Of a stretch of DNA of 64,000 nucleotides, positions 25,761 through 33,859 are shown piece by piece. The notes below the pieces were generated by a model. The model ran no database searches, was not told where the DNA came from, and saw only the letters and a list, made by a program, of their open reading frames with translations. The stretch lies in NCBI GenBank assembly GCA_026390735.1, contig JAPLFJ010000037.1:1-64000 (forward strand), given 5' to 3'. A program made the position numbers and the translations under genes. The DNA comes from Ignavibacteriota bacterium. GTDB lineage: Bacteria > Bacteroidota > Ignavibacteria > Tepidaquicellales > Tepidaquicellaceae. Each line of letters starts with the position of its first letter. Positions within the stretch are counted from its first letter, which is position 1.

Positions 25761-26074
25761 GCAATTTAGGAATCATCTTACAGGGACAGCCAATGGACTT
25801 ATTGTCAACAATAGTTCCATTCTTATTAATCATCGTAGTTTTTTATTTCCTTATTTTAAGACCTCAGCAGAAGAGAGCAAAGGAAAGAACAAAGTTACTC
25901 GAAGGTGTTAAAAAAGGTGACAAGATTATTACAGCAGGCGGATTGCACGGAACAGTAGAAGGACTTGAAGACAAGACAGTACTGATAAAGATTGCAGACA
26001 ACGTGAAAGTGAAGATTGAAAAGACAGGCATTGCAACCATAGTAGGTTTAACAGAAACCTTAGAGAAAAAATAA
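25757..26074 (+). CDS. yajC: Preprotein translocase subunit YajC
   Basis: YajC is a small accessory of the SecDF-YajC complex. The 105-aa protein has one membrane span (about 16-37) ending in LILRPQQKRAKERTKLLEGV, the conserved YajC signature, then KKGDKIITAGGLHGTVEGLE. It overlaps tgt by 4 bases (ATGA). The tgt-yajC pairing is conserved in many bacteria. secD and secF do not follow here. Confidence 0.95.
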   Translation: MSNLGIILQGQPMDLLSTIVPFLLIIVVFYFLILRPQQKRAKERTKLLEGVKKGDKIITAGGLHGTVEGLEDKTVLIKIADNVKVKIEKTGIATIVGLTETLEKK

Positions 26075-26101
26075 GAACAGCGATTTCCAATATATATTTA
26101 T

Positions 26102-27343
26102 ATGGATAAGAAAAAGAAGACTAAGTTAGATTCGATTGAATCGGCAGTAGAAGATTTTAAGAAAGGCAAGATAATAATAGTAGTTGACGATGAGGACAGA
26201 GAGAATGAAGGAGATATGGTATTCTCCGCACAGAAGTCAACACCGCAGTTAGTTAATTTTCTTGTTAAGTATGCGAGGGGACTGATATGCGTCCCGATGC
26301 AAAAGAACAGGCTTGATGAACTCGGCATTGAGATGATGACGAGCGACAATACGGCGAGGCACGAAACAGCGTTTACAATCAGCGTAGATTATCTTTTAGG
26401 AACGACGACGGGAATATCAGCATCTGACAGGCACAAGACGATAAAGGCTTTGATAGACAAGAAGACTGTACCGTCAACGCTTGGGAAGCCGGGACATATT
26501 TTCCCACTGAAAGCAGAAGAAGGCGGAGTGCTGAAAAGAGCAGGCCACACGGAAGCGGCAGTGGACATAGCAAAACTTGCGGGGCACTATCCTGCGGGAG
26601 TTCTTTGCGAAGTGCTGAAAGAAAACGGCGAGATGGCAAGACTGCCCGAACTGCTTGAGATAGCGAAGAAGTTCAAACTGAAGATTATTTCGATAAGGGA
26701 TTTGATTCAGTACAGGTTGAGGCAGGACATACTTGTTCATCAGGTAGTTGATGCAAATTTACCGAGTAAGTTCGGAAGTTTTAACATAATAATTTACAAG
26801 AGCAACGTGGACGAGAAAGAGCATATTGCACTCGTTAAGGGAAATGTTAAAACAAAGAAACCTGTTTTAGTAAGAGTACATTCGGAATGCATGACGGGAG
26901 ACATTTTCGGTTCGATGAGATGCGACTGCAGAGAGCAGTTGACCAAGTCGATGGAGATGATAGAGAAGGAAGGCAACGGTGTGGTTTTATACATGAGGCA
27001 GGAAGGCAGAGGAATCGGGCTGGTCAACAAACTGAAGGCATACAACCTGCAGGAAAAAGGCAAGGACACAGTGGAAGCAAACGTTGAACTTGGTTTTAAG
27101 GCAGACTTGCGGGATTATGGCATAGGTGCACAGATACTGAGGGACCTTGGTTTAACGAAGATAAAATTGCTGACCAACAATCCGAAGAAGATAATCGGAT
27201 TAAACGGATACGGGCTTGAAGTAACAGAAAGAATGCCGATAGAGATAAAGGCAAATGATATTAACAAAAGATATTTAAAAACAAAAAGAGATAAATTAGG
27301 ACACCTAATTTTAATGGATAAATCTAAAAAGAAAATTAATTAA
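26102..27343 (+). CDS. ribBA: Bifunctional DHBP synthase / GTP cyclohydrolase II
   Basis: It supplies both precursors of riboflavin: 3,4-dihydroxy-2-butanone-4-phosphate from ribulose-5-phosphate (RibB, about 1-205) and the pyrimidine from GTP (RibA, about 206-413). RibB shows DDEDRENEGDMVF and the later HTEAAVD. RibA shows the zinc ligands in HSECMTGDIFGSMRCDCREQ and the catalytic RQEGRGIGLVNKL. Length is normal for the fused form. The upstream gap of 27 bases is too short for an FMN riboswitch. ribD and ribE are 12 kb away on the other strand. Confidence 0.96.
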   Translation: MDKKKKTKLDSIESAVEDFKKGKIIIVVDDEDRENEGDMVFSAQKSTPQLVNFLVKYARGLICVPMQKNRLDELGIEMMTSDNTARHETAFTISVDYLLGTTTGISASDRHKTIKALIDKKTVPSTLGKPGHIFPLKAEEGGVLKRAGHTEAAVDIAKLAGHYPAGVLCEVLKENGEMARLPELLEIAKKFKLKIISIRDLIQYRLRQDILVHQVVDANLPSKFGSFNIIIYKSNVDEKEHIALVKGNVKTKKPVLVRVHSECMTGDIFGSMRCDCREQLTKSMEMIEKEGNGVVLYMRQEGRGIGLVNKLKAYNLQEKGKDTVEANVELGFKADLRDYGIGAQILRDLGLTKIKLLTNNPKKIIGLNGYGLEVTERMPIEIKANDINKRYLKTKRDKLGHLILMDKSKKKIN

Positions 27344-27819
27344 TGGAACAGGGAATCGTTTATTTAAGAAGAAACAGACTCGTGGAATTAGAGAATCAGC
27401 TTATAACTCTGAAAACTGTTGCAAGAAAAGAAATTGCGGAAGCGATTTCTGAAGCACGTTCACACGGAGACCTGTCTGAAAATGCTGAATACGATGCAGC
27501 AAAAGAAGCACAATCGCATTTAGAGTTGAAGATTGGCAAACTGGAAAATTTACTTTCGAGAGTGAAGATACTCGAACCTGATGACATTCCTGACGGAGTT
27601 GTTTATGTACTGACGATAGTTAGAGTGTTTGATTTGAAGACGAAGGAAGAATCTACATATACATTGGTTTCTCCGGATGAGGCAGATTTTGAACTTGATA
27701 AAATATCGATAATATCGCCGCTTGGCAAGAGTTTGATTAACAAGAAAGTCGGAGAAGTTGCAAAGGTAGATGTACCTGCGGGTATAATAGAATATAAAAT
27801 TCTTGAAATAACTAAATAA
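27343..27819 (+). CDS. greA: Transcription elongation factor GreA
   Basis: GreA inserts its coiled coil into the RNA polymerase secondary channel and triggers cleavage of backtracked RNA. The N-terminal coiled coil (about 10-75) has the acidic tip GDLSENAEYDAAKEAQ. The C-terminal FKBP-like domain has the ISPLGKSLINKKVGEVAKVD block. The 158-aa length is standard. The ATG overlaps the ribBA stop (TAATG). Confidence 0.95.
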   Translation: MEQGIVYLRRNRLVELENQLITLKTVARKEIAEAISEARSHGDLSENAEYDAAKEAQSHLELKIGKLENLLSRVKILEPDDIPDGVVYVLTIVRVFDLKTKEESTYTLVSPDEADFELDKISIISPLGKSLINKKVGEVAKVDVPAGIIEYKILEITK

Positions 27820-27827
27820 TAAACGTT

Positions 27828-28739
27828 ATGTTTTACAAGAAGTTCTCAGAGATTAAAGTTGGATTATTTATATTTATCGCAATTCTGATTGTGACTGCTA
27901 CTGTATTCTGGGCTAAGGGTTTTATCGTAGGCAAGGATACAAGATCAATGACAGTTTACTTCCCTGCAATATCGAGCCTTAACTTCGGCGACCCTGTTGC
28001 GGTTAACGGTGTTTCGAAGGGTAAGGTAACGGGGATTGAACTTGAGGGAGATTCTGTAAAGGTTACATTCTCTCTCGTAAGGGACGTAAAGATAAAGACT
28101 GATTATAACATTGAGATAGCATCTCCGGAACTGATGGCAGGAAAGACGTTGTTCATCAGACCGGGTAAGGAAAAGGATGAGATTGATTACACGAAGCCGA
28201 TGTTCGGAAGTATAAGTGCGGATATTTCATCTATTATGAAAACTGCAGCTGAAATGACCGGAGACGTAAAGACATTAATAACCAAATTTAATAAAACAGC
28301 AGACAATCTGGATCTGGTACTTGTGAACATGAATGATATAATCGGTGACAAGAGAATGCAGGGAGACCTGAAGAGTACACTGTCGAACCTTTCGGTAACA
28401 TCGAGAAGCCTGAACGGACTTGTCGTAGACTCAAGGAAGAACGTAAACACACTTTCTGAAAGTGCTGATAAGACAATGAAGAGCGTGAATAATATGATCG
28501 ATGAAAGTTCACCTGAATTAAAGAATACATTTAAAGACGTTCAATCACTTACTACAAAGTTCGATTCGCTCGTTACGAATCTTAACATTATAGTATCTGA
28601 TATACATCAGCAGAAGAGCGGAGTAGGGAAGTTTCTTTACGACGATAAATTCTTCAATAACCTGAACAAGTTAGTGGAAGAAGTAGAAAAATTAACAACG
28701 AAAATCAGAAAAGACGGCGTGAAGATAAACCTGTTCTGA
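27828..28739 (+). CDS. MCE/MlaD-family lipid-transport protein
   Basis: MCE proteins form periplasmic rings that bind phospholipid and work with an ABC transporter. This one has an N-terminal membrane anchor (about 11-31), then an MCE domain (about 39-115) with FGDPVAVNGVSKGKVTGIE and SPELMAGKTLFIRPG. A long helical C-terminus (about 130-303) resembles the coil of PqiB/YebT-like or actinobacterial MCE proteins more than the short MlaD. No mlaE/mlaF lies in the window. It is the last gene of the yceD-to-here operon, closed by the terminator at 28757. Confidence 0.88.
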   Translation: MFYKKFSEIKVGLFIFIAILIVTATVFWAKGFIVGKDTRSMTVYFPAISSLNFGDPVAVNGVSKGKVTGIELEGDSVKVTFSLVRDVKIKTDYNIEIASPELMAGKTLFIRPGKEKDEIDYTKPMFGSISADISSIMKTAAEMTGDVKTLITKFNKTADNLDLVLVNMNDIIGDKRMQGDLKSTLSNLSVTSRSLNGLVVDSRKNVNTLSESADKTMKSVNNMIDESSPELKNTFKDVQSLTTKFDSLVTNLNIIVSDIHQQKSGVGKFLYDDKFFNNLNKLVEEVEKLTTKIRKDGVKINLF

Positions 28740-28756
28740 TAGTAGAGTATACAATA

Positions 28757-28795
28757 AAAAGCCCCGTATTCACAAGAGTACGGGGCTTTTTTATT
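28757..28795. terminator. Bidirectional rho-independent terminator
   Basis: AAAAGCCCCGTA (28757-28768) pairs with TACGGGGCTTTT (28779-28790) around a 10-base loop, followed on the plus strand by TTTT. A-rich on the left and T-rich on the right, it can serve both the MCE gene (plus) and the PorQ-like gene (minus). Confidence 0.88.
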
Positions 28796-28810
28796 ATAGT
28801 TAAAATTGTA

Positions 28811-29767
28811 TTACAGATTAAATCCGAGGTTAAACCTGTGTGCTGCTCCGATGTTGCCCAGAGAATTGAAAGCGTAATCCAGTTTATAATTGTCGCCGAT
28901 GATGATTCCGAAACCTGCGGAGAATCCGCTGATACCGATTGACGAGCCTGTCTTGAAATTCTTTCTTTCTACGTTATTATAACCAACCCTGAGGAGTACA
29001 TATTCGTTAAGTGTAAACTCACCGCCAACAATGATATTCTTGAATCTTTCGAAGAAATTATCGTATGTATCGGCAAGTCTGGCAAAACCTAAGTTAACTG
29101 TTAAAGGTAAGTGCTCGAGAGATTTTGTCATACCGAACCTAATATCGAGCGGTAAACTTTCGGTTGTGCTTGAGTATTTTTTCACCTGAGTTCCGAGATT
29201 AAGAACACTGAGTCCGAAATTAAGTTTTTGTTCGGGGAACATATACAGTGCTCCGAGGTCGAGTGCCAGTCCAACAGAACTGTATTCGTCAATGTTAGAA
29301 TATATAAACTTAACGTTGGCACCATACTTGAGGTTTTCTTTGTATGCATTTGCATAGCCCAGAGAAATAGCAAGGTCTGATGCGCCAAATGTACCCTGAC
29401 TCTGATAGTTCTCATCATACTTATCGAAAGTACCGTAATTAACGTAACGGACACCTGCAGCGAAATAACCAATGTCCTTGTATTTCTGTGAATAGGAAGC
29501 ATTACCTGCGTTAATATCCATCAGGTATTTAAAGAAACCGATACTTGCCTGTTTACCTTTTAGAGTAGCAAGACCAGCGGGATTGTAAAAGACAGCATTA
29601 ACGTCGTTATCGACAGAGACGAAACTGCCTGCCATAGCCGAAGAACGTGCGTCAACATTGAGGTTAAGAAAGTCATAGGTGTTCTGCTGCTGAGCTAACG
29701 AAATATTAGACACGAAAACAATCGCAACTACTAATGCTTTTACGAAATTACTTTTAACAATCATCAT
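28811..29767 (-). CDS. PorV/PorQ-family outer-membrane beta-barrel protein
   Basis: The protein has a signal peptide (about 1-25) and then the family's opening NTYDFLNLNVDARSSAMAGSFVSV and FYNPAGLATL. The rest is alternating beta-strands ending in a C-terminal Phe/Leu-rich strand (RFNLGFNL), as in FadL-like barrels. In Bacteroidota, PorV and PorQ are part of the type IX secretion machinery, PorV carrying cargo to the attachment complex. The length (318 aa) and pattern best fit PorQ or a PorV-like paralogue; I cannot separate them. Its presence fits the two T9SS cargo genes in this window. The gene stands alone on the minus strand. Confidence 0.85.
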   Translation of the reverse strand: MMIVKSNFVKALVVAIVFVSNISLAQQQNTYDFLNLNVDARSSAMAGSFVSVDNDVNAVFYNPAGLATLKGKQASIGFFKYLMDINAGNASYSQKYKDIGYFAAGVRYVNYGTFDKYDENYQSQGTFGASDLAISLGYANAYKENLKYGANVKFIYSNIDEYSSVGLALDLGALYMFPEQKLNFGLSVLNLGTQVKKYSSTTESLPLDIRFGMTKSLEHLPLTVNLGFARLADTYDNFFERFKNIIVGGEFTLNEYVLLRVGYNNVERKNFKTGSSIGISGFSAGFGIIIGDNYKLDYAFNSLGNIGAAHRFNLGFNL

Positions 29768-29860
29768 GATATATTTAGGTTAAAATTGAGTAGTTAACCG
29801 TTATTGCTCAACTCCTTTTTTCTTCAATAATATTTAATAAATTTAATATATACAAGGGTT

Positions 29861-30130
29861 TTAATAAATAGAAAAACTCGTGTATAAATTTTCATATTTT
29901 TCACTTTCTACTGATATAGAAGTTACTCTTGAGTGTTCGGGTCCTATCTTTACCAGATTAACAAATTCGTTAACAGGACCGTCATCACCCTCCACTTCAA
30001 GCTCAACATCTCCATTGTAGAGGTTTTTAGCATATCCAAGTAATCCCAAAGCCGTTGCCATTTTAAAACAATAATGGCGGAACCCCACACCCTGAACCAT
30101 ACCCTTTAAGATTATTTTTGTCTTTACCAT
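29861..30130 (-). CDS. acyP: Acylphosphatase
   Basis: A small (89-aa) enzyme that hydrolyses acyl-phosphates. GMVQGVGFRHYCFKMATALG holds the catalytic Arg in GFRH, and GYAKNLYNGDVELEVEG holds the catalytic Asn. All core residues are present. It lies 36 bases after the EamA transporter, probably in the same transcript. The link to PlsX acyl-phosphate chemistry elsewhere in the window is only a possible one. Confidence 0.95.
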   Translation of the reverse strand: MVKTKIILKGMVQGVGFRHYCFKMATALGLLGYAKNLYNGDVELEVEGDDGPVNEFVNLVKIGPEHSRVTSISVESEKYENLYTSFSIY

Positions 30131-30166
30131 TTCCGTAAATTAAGTTTTGTTAATGAATCCTGTTAA

Positions 30167-31099
30167 TTAAATTCTGACGCTGAACCTTCTTTTGATTTCA
30201 GAATAGAACTCGGAGAACAACAGTCCTCCTAAAATAATAAAAGCCCCGATAATCTGGTTCTTTGAGAGCATTTCTGAAATTAAGAAGAATGCGAATATGA
30301 CTGCGAAAACCTGTTCCATGTTGTAAATCAGACCTGCTCTGACGGGAGTAGTATATTTCTGGAATCTCATTGCAAGAAACAGTGCGATGAAGGTTGAGAA
30401 AATACCGTTAAACACTACAGAAAAGAGCAGGAAATTGTTGTACTCAAACTTAAACTGCCCGAGCCAGAGATGCTCAAAGAACAGCATAGAGAGAAAGCTA
30501 AGGACTGTCATTGCAAGGTACTGTCCGTAAATAAGCGGCATAGTATCGCTGATGTGTGAATATTTATCGAGGTATACAATATGAAAAGCGAATGCAACAG
30601 AGCAAATCATAGTGATAAAATCGCCGAAGTTCAATTGAGTGTTCTGAACGTCTGACAGTATGTATATTCCGAACATTACGATGATAATTCCGATGATATT
30701 TTCGAACTTAGGTTTTATTTTAATGATAACGATTTGAACTATGGGTATCAGAATAAGATTCGTCCCTGTGATAAACGCTGAATTTGCGGAAGATGTGTAT
30801 TTAAGGCCAACTGTCTGTGTGAGAAAACCCACAAACAGAAAACAACCGAGAATGATGCCTCTGTTTACTTCAACCTTTTTAAATGTCTTAATCCGTTTTC
30901 TGTAGACAGCAAGAAATATTGATAATGTAATGAAGAAACGGAAGAATATAAAAGCATTGGGCGACATATAATTCAATGCGAGTTTAACAGAAGGGAAGCT
31001 GAAGCCCCAAACTAACGAACAGAATAATAAAACAAACTCAGACTTATACGCCGTAGGATTAGATGTAAAATAATATCTTAATCTGCTGATGTAATTCAA
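30167..31099 (-). CDS. EamA/DMT-superfamily transporter
   Basis: A 310-aa membrane protein with about ten hydrophobic spans in two repeated halves, each an EamA domain: the first starts at LLFCSLVWGFSFPSVKLALN, the second near ICSVAFAFHIVYLDKYSH. DMT exporters move amino acids, nucleotide precursors or lipids. It lies 3 bases after the UbiA-type gene and before acyP. The pairing with a polyprenyl-phosphate enzyme is compatible with a lipid-linked substrate (inference). Confidence 0.9.
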   Translation of the reverse strand: MNYISRLRYYFTSNPTAYKSEFVLLFCSLVWGFSFPSVKLALNYMSPNAFIFFRFFITLSIFLAVYRKRIKTFKKVEVNRGIILGCFLFVGFLTQTVGLKYTSSANSAFITGTNLILIPIVQIVIIKIKPKFENIIGIIIVMFGIYILSDVQNTQLNFGDFITMICSVAFAFHIVYLDKYSHISDTMPLIYGQYLAMTVLSFLSMLFFEHLWLGQFKFEYNNFLLFSVVFNGIFSTFIALFLAMRFQKYTTPVRAGLIYNMEQVFAVIFAFFLISEMLSKNQIIGAFIILGGLLFSEFYSEIKRRFSVRI

Positions 31100-31102
31100 T
31101 GT

Positions 31103-31999
31103 TTATAATAAACCTGATAATTTCGATTTATAAATAATTCCAAATGCTGTTGCGAACCAGAGGAGAATGTTTATGATTAAAGAAATATCTTTGGTAACGA
31201 TTTGTTCCGGGCTTTCACCGAGGTTCTTTTTGTGAAGAAGGTATAAGTAGCGGAACATTCCGTATATAACGAAAGGAGTGGTGTATATTAGATTTTCTGT
31301 ATGGAATGTATTGACTGTCTTTTCGGAAACTGTGTATAAGGCATAACAGATAATAGTACCTGTAACTGCAACAGTGTTAATCTGGTCAGTGAATGTGATG
31401 TCGTAATGTCCGAGCACTTTTCTCTGGCTTTCTAAATTGTCGGATTCGGATGCGGACAATTCAGCACGTCTTTTTGAAATAGCAAGAAATAAAGAAAGAA
31501 ACATGGTAGTAAGAATCATCCAGCTTGAGATAGGAACTTCGATAGCAGAAGCGCCACCTTCGACACGAAGCATAAATCCAAGAGAAATAATAAACACATC
31601 GAGGATTACTATATGTTTCAGTCTGATAGTATACAGAATGTTAAGAACGAGATATACACTTACAACAATCGCAAAAACGTAGTTAAGTTTAAGAAGGATA
31701 AAAACTGTAACAACAGCAATGACTACGGCAAAGACAACTGCTTCTTTGACGTTAACTTCGCCCGAAGCAAGGGGTCGGAATCTTTTCTTTTTGTGAGCCC
31801 TGTCTGCTTCGCGGTCTACAATATCATTAATAATATATACAACACTTGAAGTGAAAGAAAAGGCGATGAAGGCAAGAATATTCTTCATCATCATATCGAA
31901 ATTCAGCAATTGTCCTGCAAAAAGAATAGGGGCAAAGACAAACAGATTCTTCATCCACTGTTTAGGTCTTGCCAGTGTTATTAGTTTTAGAATTTTCAT
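31103..31999 (-). CDS. UbiA-family prenyltransferase, decaprenyl-phosphate phosphoribosyltransferase-like
   Basis: I chose the ATG at 31999 (MKILKLITLARPKQWMKNLF); the frame is open further upstream but that part does not match the family. The protein has about nine membrane spans. The first Asp-rich motif is NDIVDREADRAH (58-69), followed by KKRFRPLASG, which is typical of the DPPR-synthase branch (phosphoribose from PRPP to polyprenyl phosphate) rather than quinone prenyltransferases. A second motif is DVFIISLGFMLRVEGG. The product would feed arabinose- or ribose-containing envelope polymers. The neighbour is an EamA transporter. No epimerase (DprE) is seen here, so the pathway is unproven. 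Confidence 0.85.
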   Translation of the reverse strand: MKILKLITLARPKQWMKNLFVFAPILFAGQLLNFDMMMKNILAFIAFSFTSSVVYIINDIVDREADRAHKKKRFRPLASGEVNVKEAVVFAVVIAVVTVFILLKLNYVFAIVVSVYLVLNILYTIRLKHIVILDVFIISLGFMLRVEGGASAIEVPISSWMILTTMFLSLFLAISKRRAELSASESDNLESQRKVLGHYDITFTDQINTVAVTGTIICYALYTVSEKTVNTFHTENLIYTTPFVIYGMFRYLYLLHKKNLGESPEQIVTKDISLIINILLWFATAFGIIYKSKLSGLL

Positions 32000-32145
32000 A
32001 TAGTTAGATAATATAATTAAGTTATAAATATAATTGTATGTAAAAAAATTACTATTGCGGGTTGACAGGAATACAGAAAACTGCGTCATTAATGAGTTTG
32101 AGGGCCGAAATATTGAAAATAGTGAAAAACGGAATACAAATATCA

Positions 32146-32176
32146 TTGACTATTTTAAAAAATAACGATATTTTTG
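32146..32176 (+). promoter_or_regulatory. Promoter TTG-N20-TATTTTTG for tRNA-Asn
   Basis: TTG at 32146-32148 and TATTTTTG at 32169-32176, with exactly 20 bases between. The mature tRNA begins 9 bases after the -7 box, which fits a very short leader. Confidence 0.7.
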
Positions 32177-32184
32177 TTAATGAT

Positions 32185-32256
32185 TCGAAGATAGCTCAAT
32201 GGTGGAGCATTCGGCTGTTAACCGAAGGGTTGGGGGTTCGAGTCCCCCTCTTCGAG
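32185..32256 (+). tRNA. tRNA-Asn (anticodon GTT)
   Basis: The acceptor arms TCGAAGA (32185-32191) and TCTTCGA (32249-32255) pair perfectly. The D arm begins GCTC (32194), and the anticodon arm TTCGG-CTGTTAA-CCGAA carries GTT at 32217-32219. The T arm is GGGGG-TTCGAGT-CCCCC. G at 32256 is the discriminator; CCA is not encoded (the next bases are CAAA). tRNA-Asn is a substrate of the Tgt encoded at 24603. Confidence 0.97.
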
Positions 32257-32257
32257 C

Positions 32258-32287
32258 AAAACCTCGCTGTTAATGCGAGGTTTTTTC
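32258..32287 (+). terminator. Terminator after tRNA-Asn
   Basis: AAACCTCGC and GCGAGGTTT form a 9-bp stem around TGTTAAT, followed by further T residues. It starts right after the tRNA and ends only about 23 bases before the xseA start codon. Confidence 0.85.
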
Positions 32288-32309
32288 ATTTAAAACAACA
32301 TTTTATAAT

Positions 32310-33587
32310 TTGGATAGTTTATTTCAAAATACCGAAGACGAACATCCTCTGACAGTCTCAGAACTTTCTGCATTTATCAAACAAACTCTTGAAACACAGC
32401 TTCGTGACATATACGTAATTGGTGAGATTTCAGGATACAAAAGGGCACAGCCTTCCGGGCATTCATATTTTACTATTAAAGATGACAAATCACAGATTTC
32501 GTGTAATTTATGGAGTTTCAGGCATACACATTTAAGGTTTCCTTTGAAGGATGGTAAGAAGGTATTAATCCGAGGAAGGATAACAGTTTATGAGCCAAGA
32601 GGAACGTATGCAATTGAAGTAAACACAATCACTGAAATAGGTATAGGTGAGTTACAGGCAGCATTTGAGAAGTTGAAAGAGAAGTTGAAAAGTGAGGGGT
32701 TGTTTGATGAAGAGAACAAGAAGAGTATACCTGAATTTCCTGAGAATGTAGCAATCATTACATCAGAGACCGGGGCAGTGATAGAAGATTTTATAAAGGT
32801 TTCGAGGAAAAGGTATCCGCATTTTAGTCTGTATTTATTTCCGTCGTTAGTACAGGGAAAAGGTTCGATTGAGAGTGTTTGCAGGGCTATAAGGGCTGCT
32901 AACGGTTACAAAGTAAAGTTTGACGTGATAGTAATAGCGAGGGGCGGAGGATCGATTGAGGATTTATGGACGTTTAACGAAGAAGCAGTTGCGAGAGCAG
33001 TATACGAATCAGAAATACCTGTAGTGAGTGCCGTAGGTCACGAAGTAGATTATACAATCTGTGATTTTGTGTCTGATTTAAGGGCACCAACGCCTTCTGC
33101 CGCTGCCGAGATGATACTTCCAGACAGGAGAGAACTGATAGAAATACTGAACGGCAATGAATCGGGGCTTGAATCGGTAGTGACTGACAGAATAGAATAT
33201 CTAAAGGACCAGTTGCACAGGATACAGAACAATTATTCGTTTAACAGGCCAAAGGATATATTAAACGATATGAAGATAAAACTTGATGACATAAGCGACG
33301 ACTTCAGGCGTATGCTTACGGATAAGATAACGTACTACACGAACGACATAAAAGAGAAGCAGAGAACACTCGTTAACCTGAGTGAAAACAGGATTACATA
33401 CATTAAGAATGATTTGAATTATAAAGAAAAGTTTCTGAAGAGCGTAAGTCCTGACAATACATTGAAGAGGGGATTCTCTTACGTGAAGAAGAACGGGAAG
33501 ATAGTGTCCAAGAAGAGTATACTAAAGAAAGATGATAAAATATGCGTGAAATTTTACGATGGCGATGTAAATGCCGTTGTAGATTGA
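32310..33587 (+). CDS. xseA: Exodeoxyribonuclease VII large subunit
   Basis: XseA with XseB degrades single-stranded DNA in both directions. The N-terminal OB fold (about 12-115) contains SGHSYFTIKDDKSQISCNLW. The catalytic domain has ITSETGAVIEDF, ARGGGSIEDLWTFNEE and SAVGHEVDYTICDF-VSDLRAPTPSAAAEM. A coiled-coil C-terminus binds XseB. The start is TTG at 32310; no ATG fits before the conserved PLTVSELSAFIK. There is no room for a promoter between the tRNA terminator and the start, so it may be read from the tRNA promoter or from within it. Confidence 0.95.
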   Translation: MDSLFQNTEDEHPLTVSELSAFIKQTLETQLRDIYVIGEISGYKRAQPSGHSYFTIKDDKSQISCNLWSFRHTHLRFPLKDGKKVLIRGRITVYEPRGTYAIEVNTITEIGIGELQAAFEKLKEKLKSEGLFDEENKKSIPEFPENVAIITSETGAVIEDFIKVSRKRYPHFSLYLFPSLVQGKGSIESVCRAIRAANGYKVKFDVIVIARGGGSIEDLWTFNEEAVARAVYESEIPVVSAVGHEVDYTICDFVSDLRAPTPSAAAEMILPDRRELIEILNGNESGLESVVTDRIEYLKDQLHRIQNNYSFNRPKDILNDMKIKLDDISDDFRRMLTDKITYYTNDIKEKQRTLVNLSENRITYIKNDLNYKEKFLKSVSPDNTLKRGFSYVKKNGKIVSKKSILKKDDKICVKFYDGDVNAVVD

Positions 33588-33605
33588 ATGTCAATAATTT
33601 ATCAA

Positions 33606-33636
33606 TTATTATTTAATTATATAAGTATTAAATTTG
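33606..33636 (+). promoter_or_regulatory. Possible promoter TTA-N20-TAAATTTG before xseB
   Basis: TAAATTTG at 33629-33636 fits the -7 box exactly, and 20 bases upstream is TTA instead of TTG. The xseB ATG follows 14 bases later. It may give xseB-dxs-miaB extra expression independent of xseA. Confidence 0.4.
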
Positions 33637-33649
33637 TTTTAAATAAGAT

Positions 33650-33859
33650 ATGGCTAAAGAAAAAGTAAACACAGAATCATTCGAGTATTCATTTAAGAAA
33701 CTTGAGAAGATATTGGGCGACCTTGAAGAGAACATAGAGGAAAGATCGCTTGACCAGATAATAGAAAATTATCAGGAAGGGCTAAAACTGCTCAAGGTAT
33801 GCAGGGATAAGCTTTCTGAAGCCGAATTAAAAATAGAAAAAATCAATCTGGATAAATAA
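33650..33859 (+). CDS. xseB: Exodeoxyribonuclease VII small subunit
   Basis: A 69-aa helical protein with the family core FEYSFKKLEKILGDLEENIE and a GLKLLKVCRDKLSEAELKI end. It binds the XseA coiled coil in several copies. It lies 62 bases after xseA and directly abuts dxs (TAA then ATG), the common xseB-dxs arrangement. Confidence 0.95.
   Translation: MAKEKVNTESFEYSFKKLEKILGDLEENIEERSLDQIIENYQEGLKLLKVCRDKLSEAELKIEKINLDK

Noticed and set aside
26075-26101. FMN riboswitch before ribBA
   Set aside because: Only 27 bases separate yajC and ribBA, and no conserved riboswitch sequence is present there or before ribD.
31999-32146. Upstream extension of the UbiA-type gene
   Set aside because: The added 49 residues do not match the family, and the ATG at 31999 opens the conserved LARPKQW segment.
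32062-32352. 96-aa frame over the tRNA
   Set aside because: It overlaps tRNA-Asn, its terminator and the xseA start.
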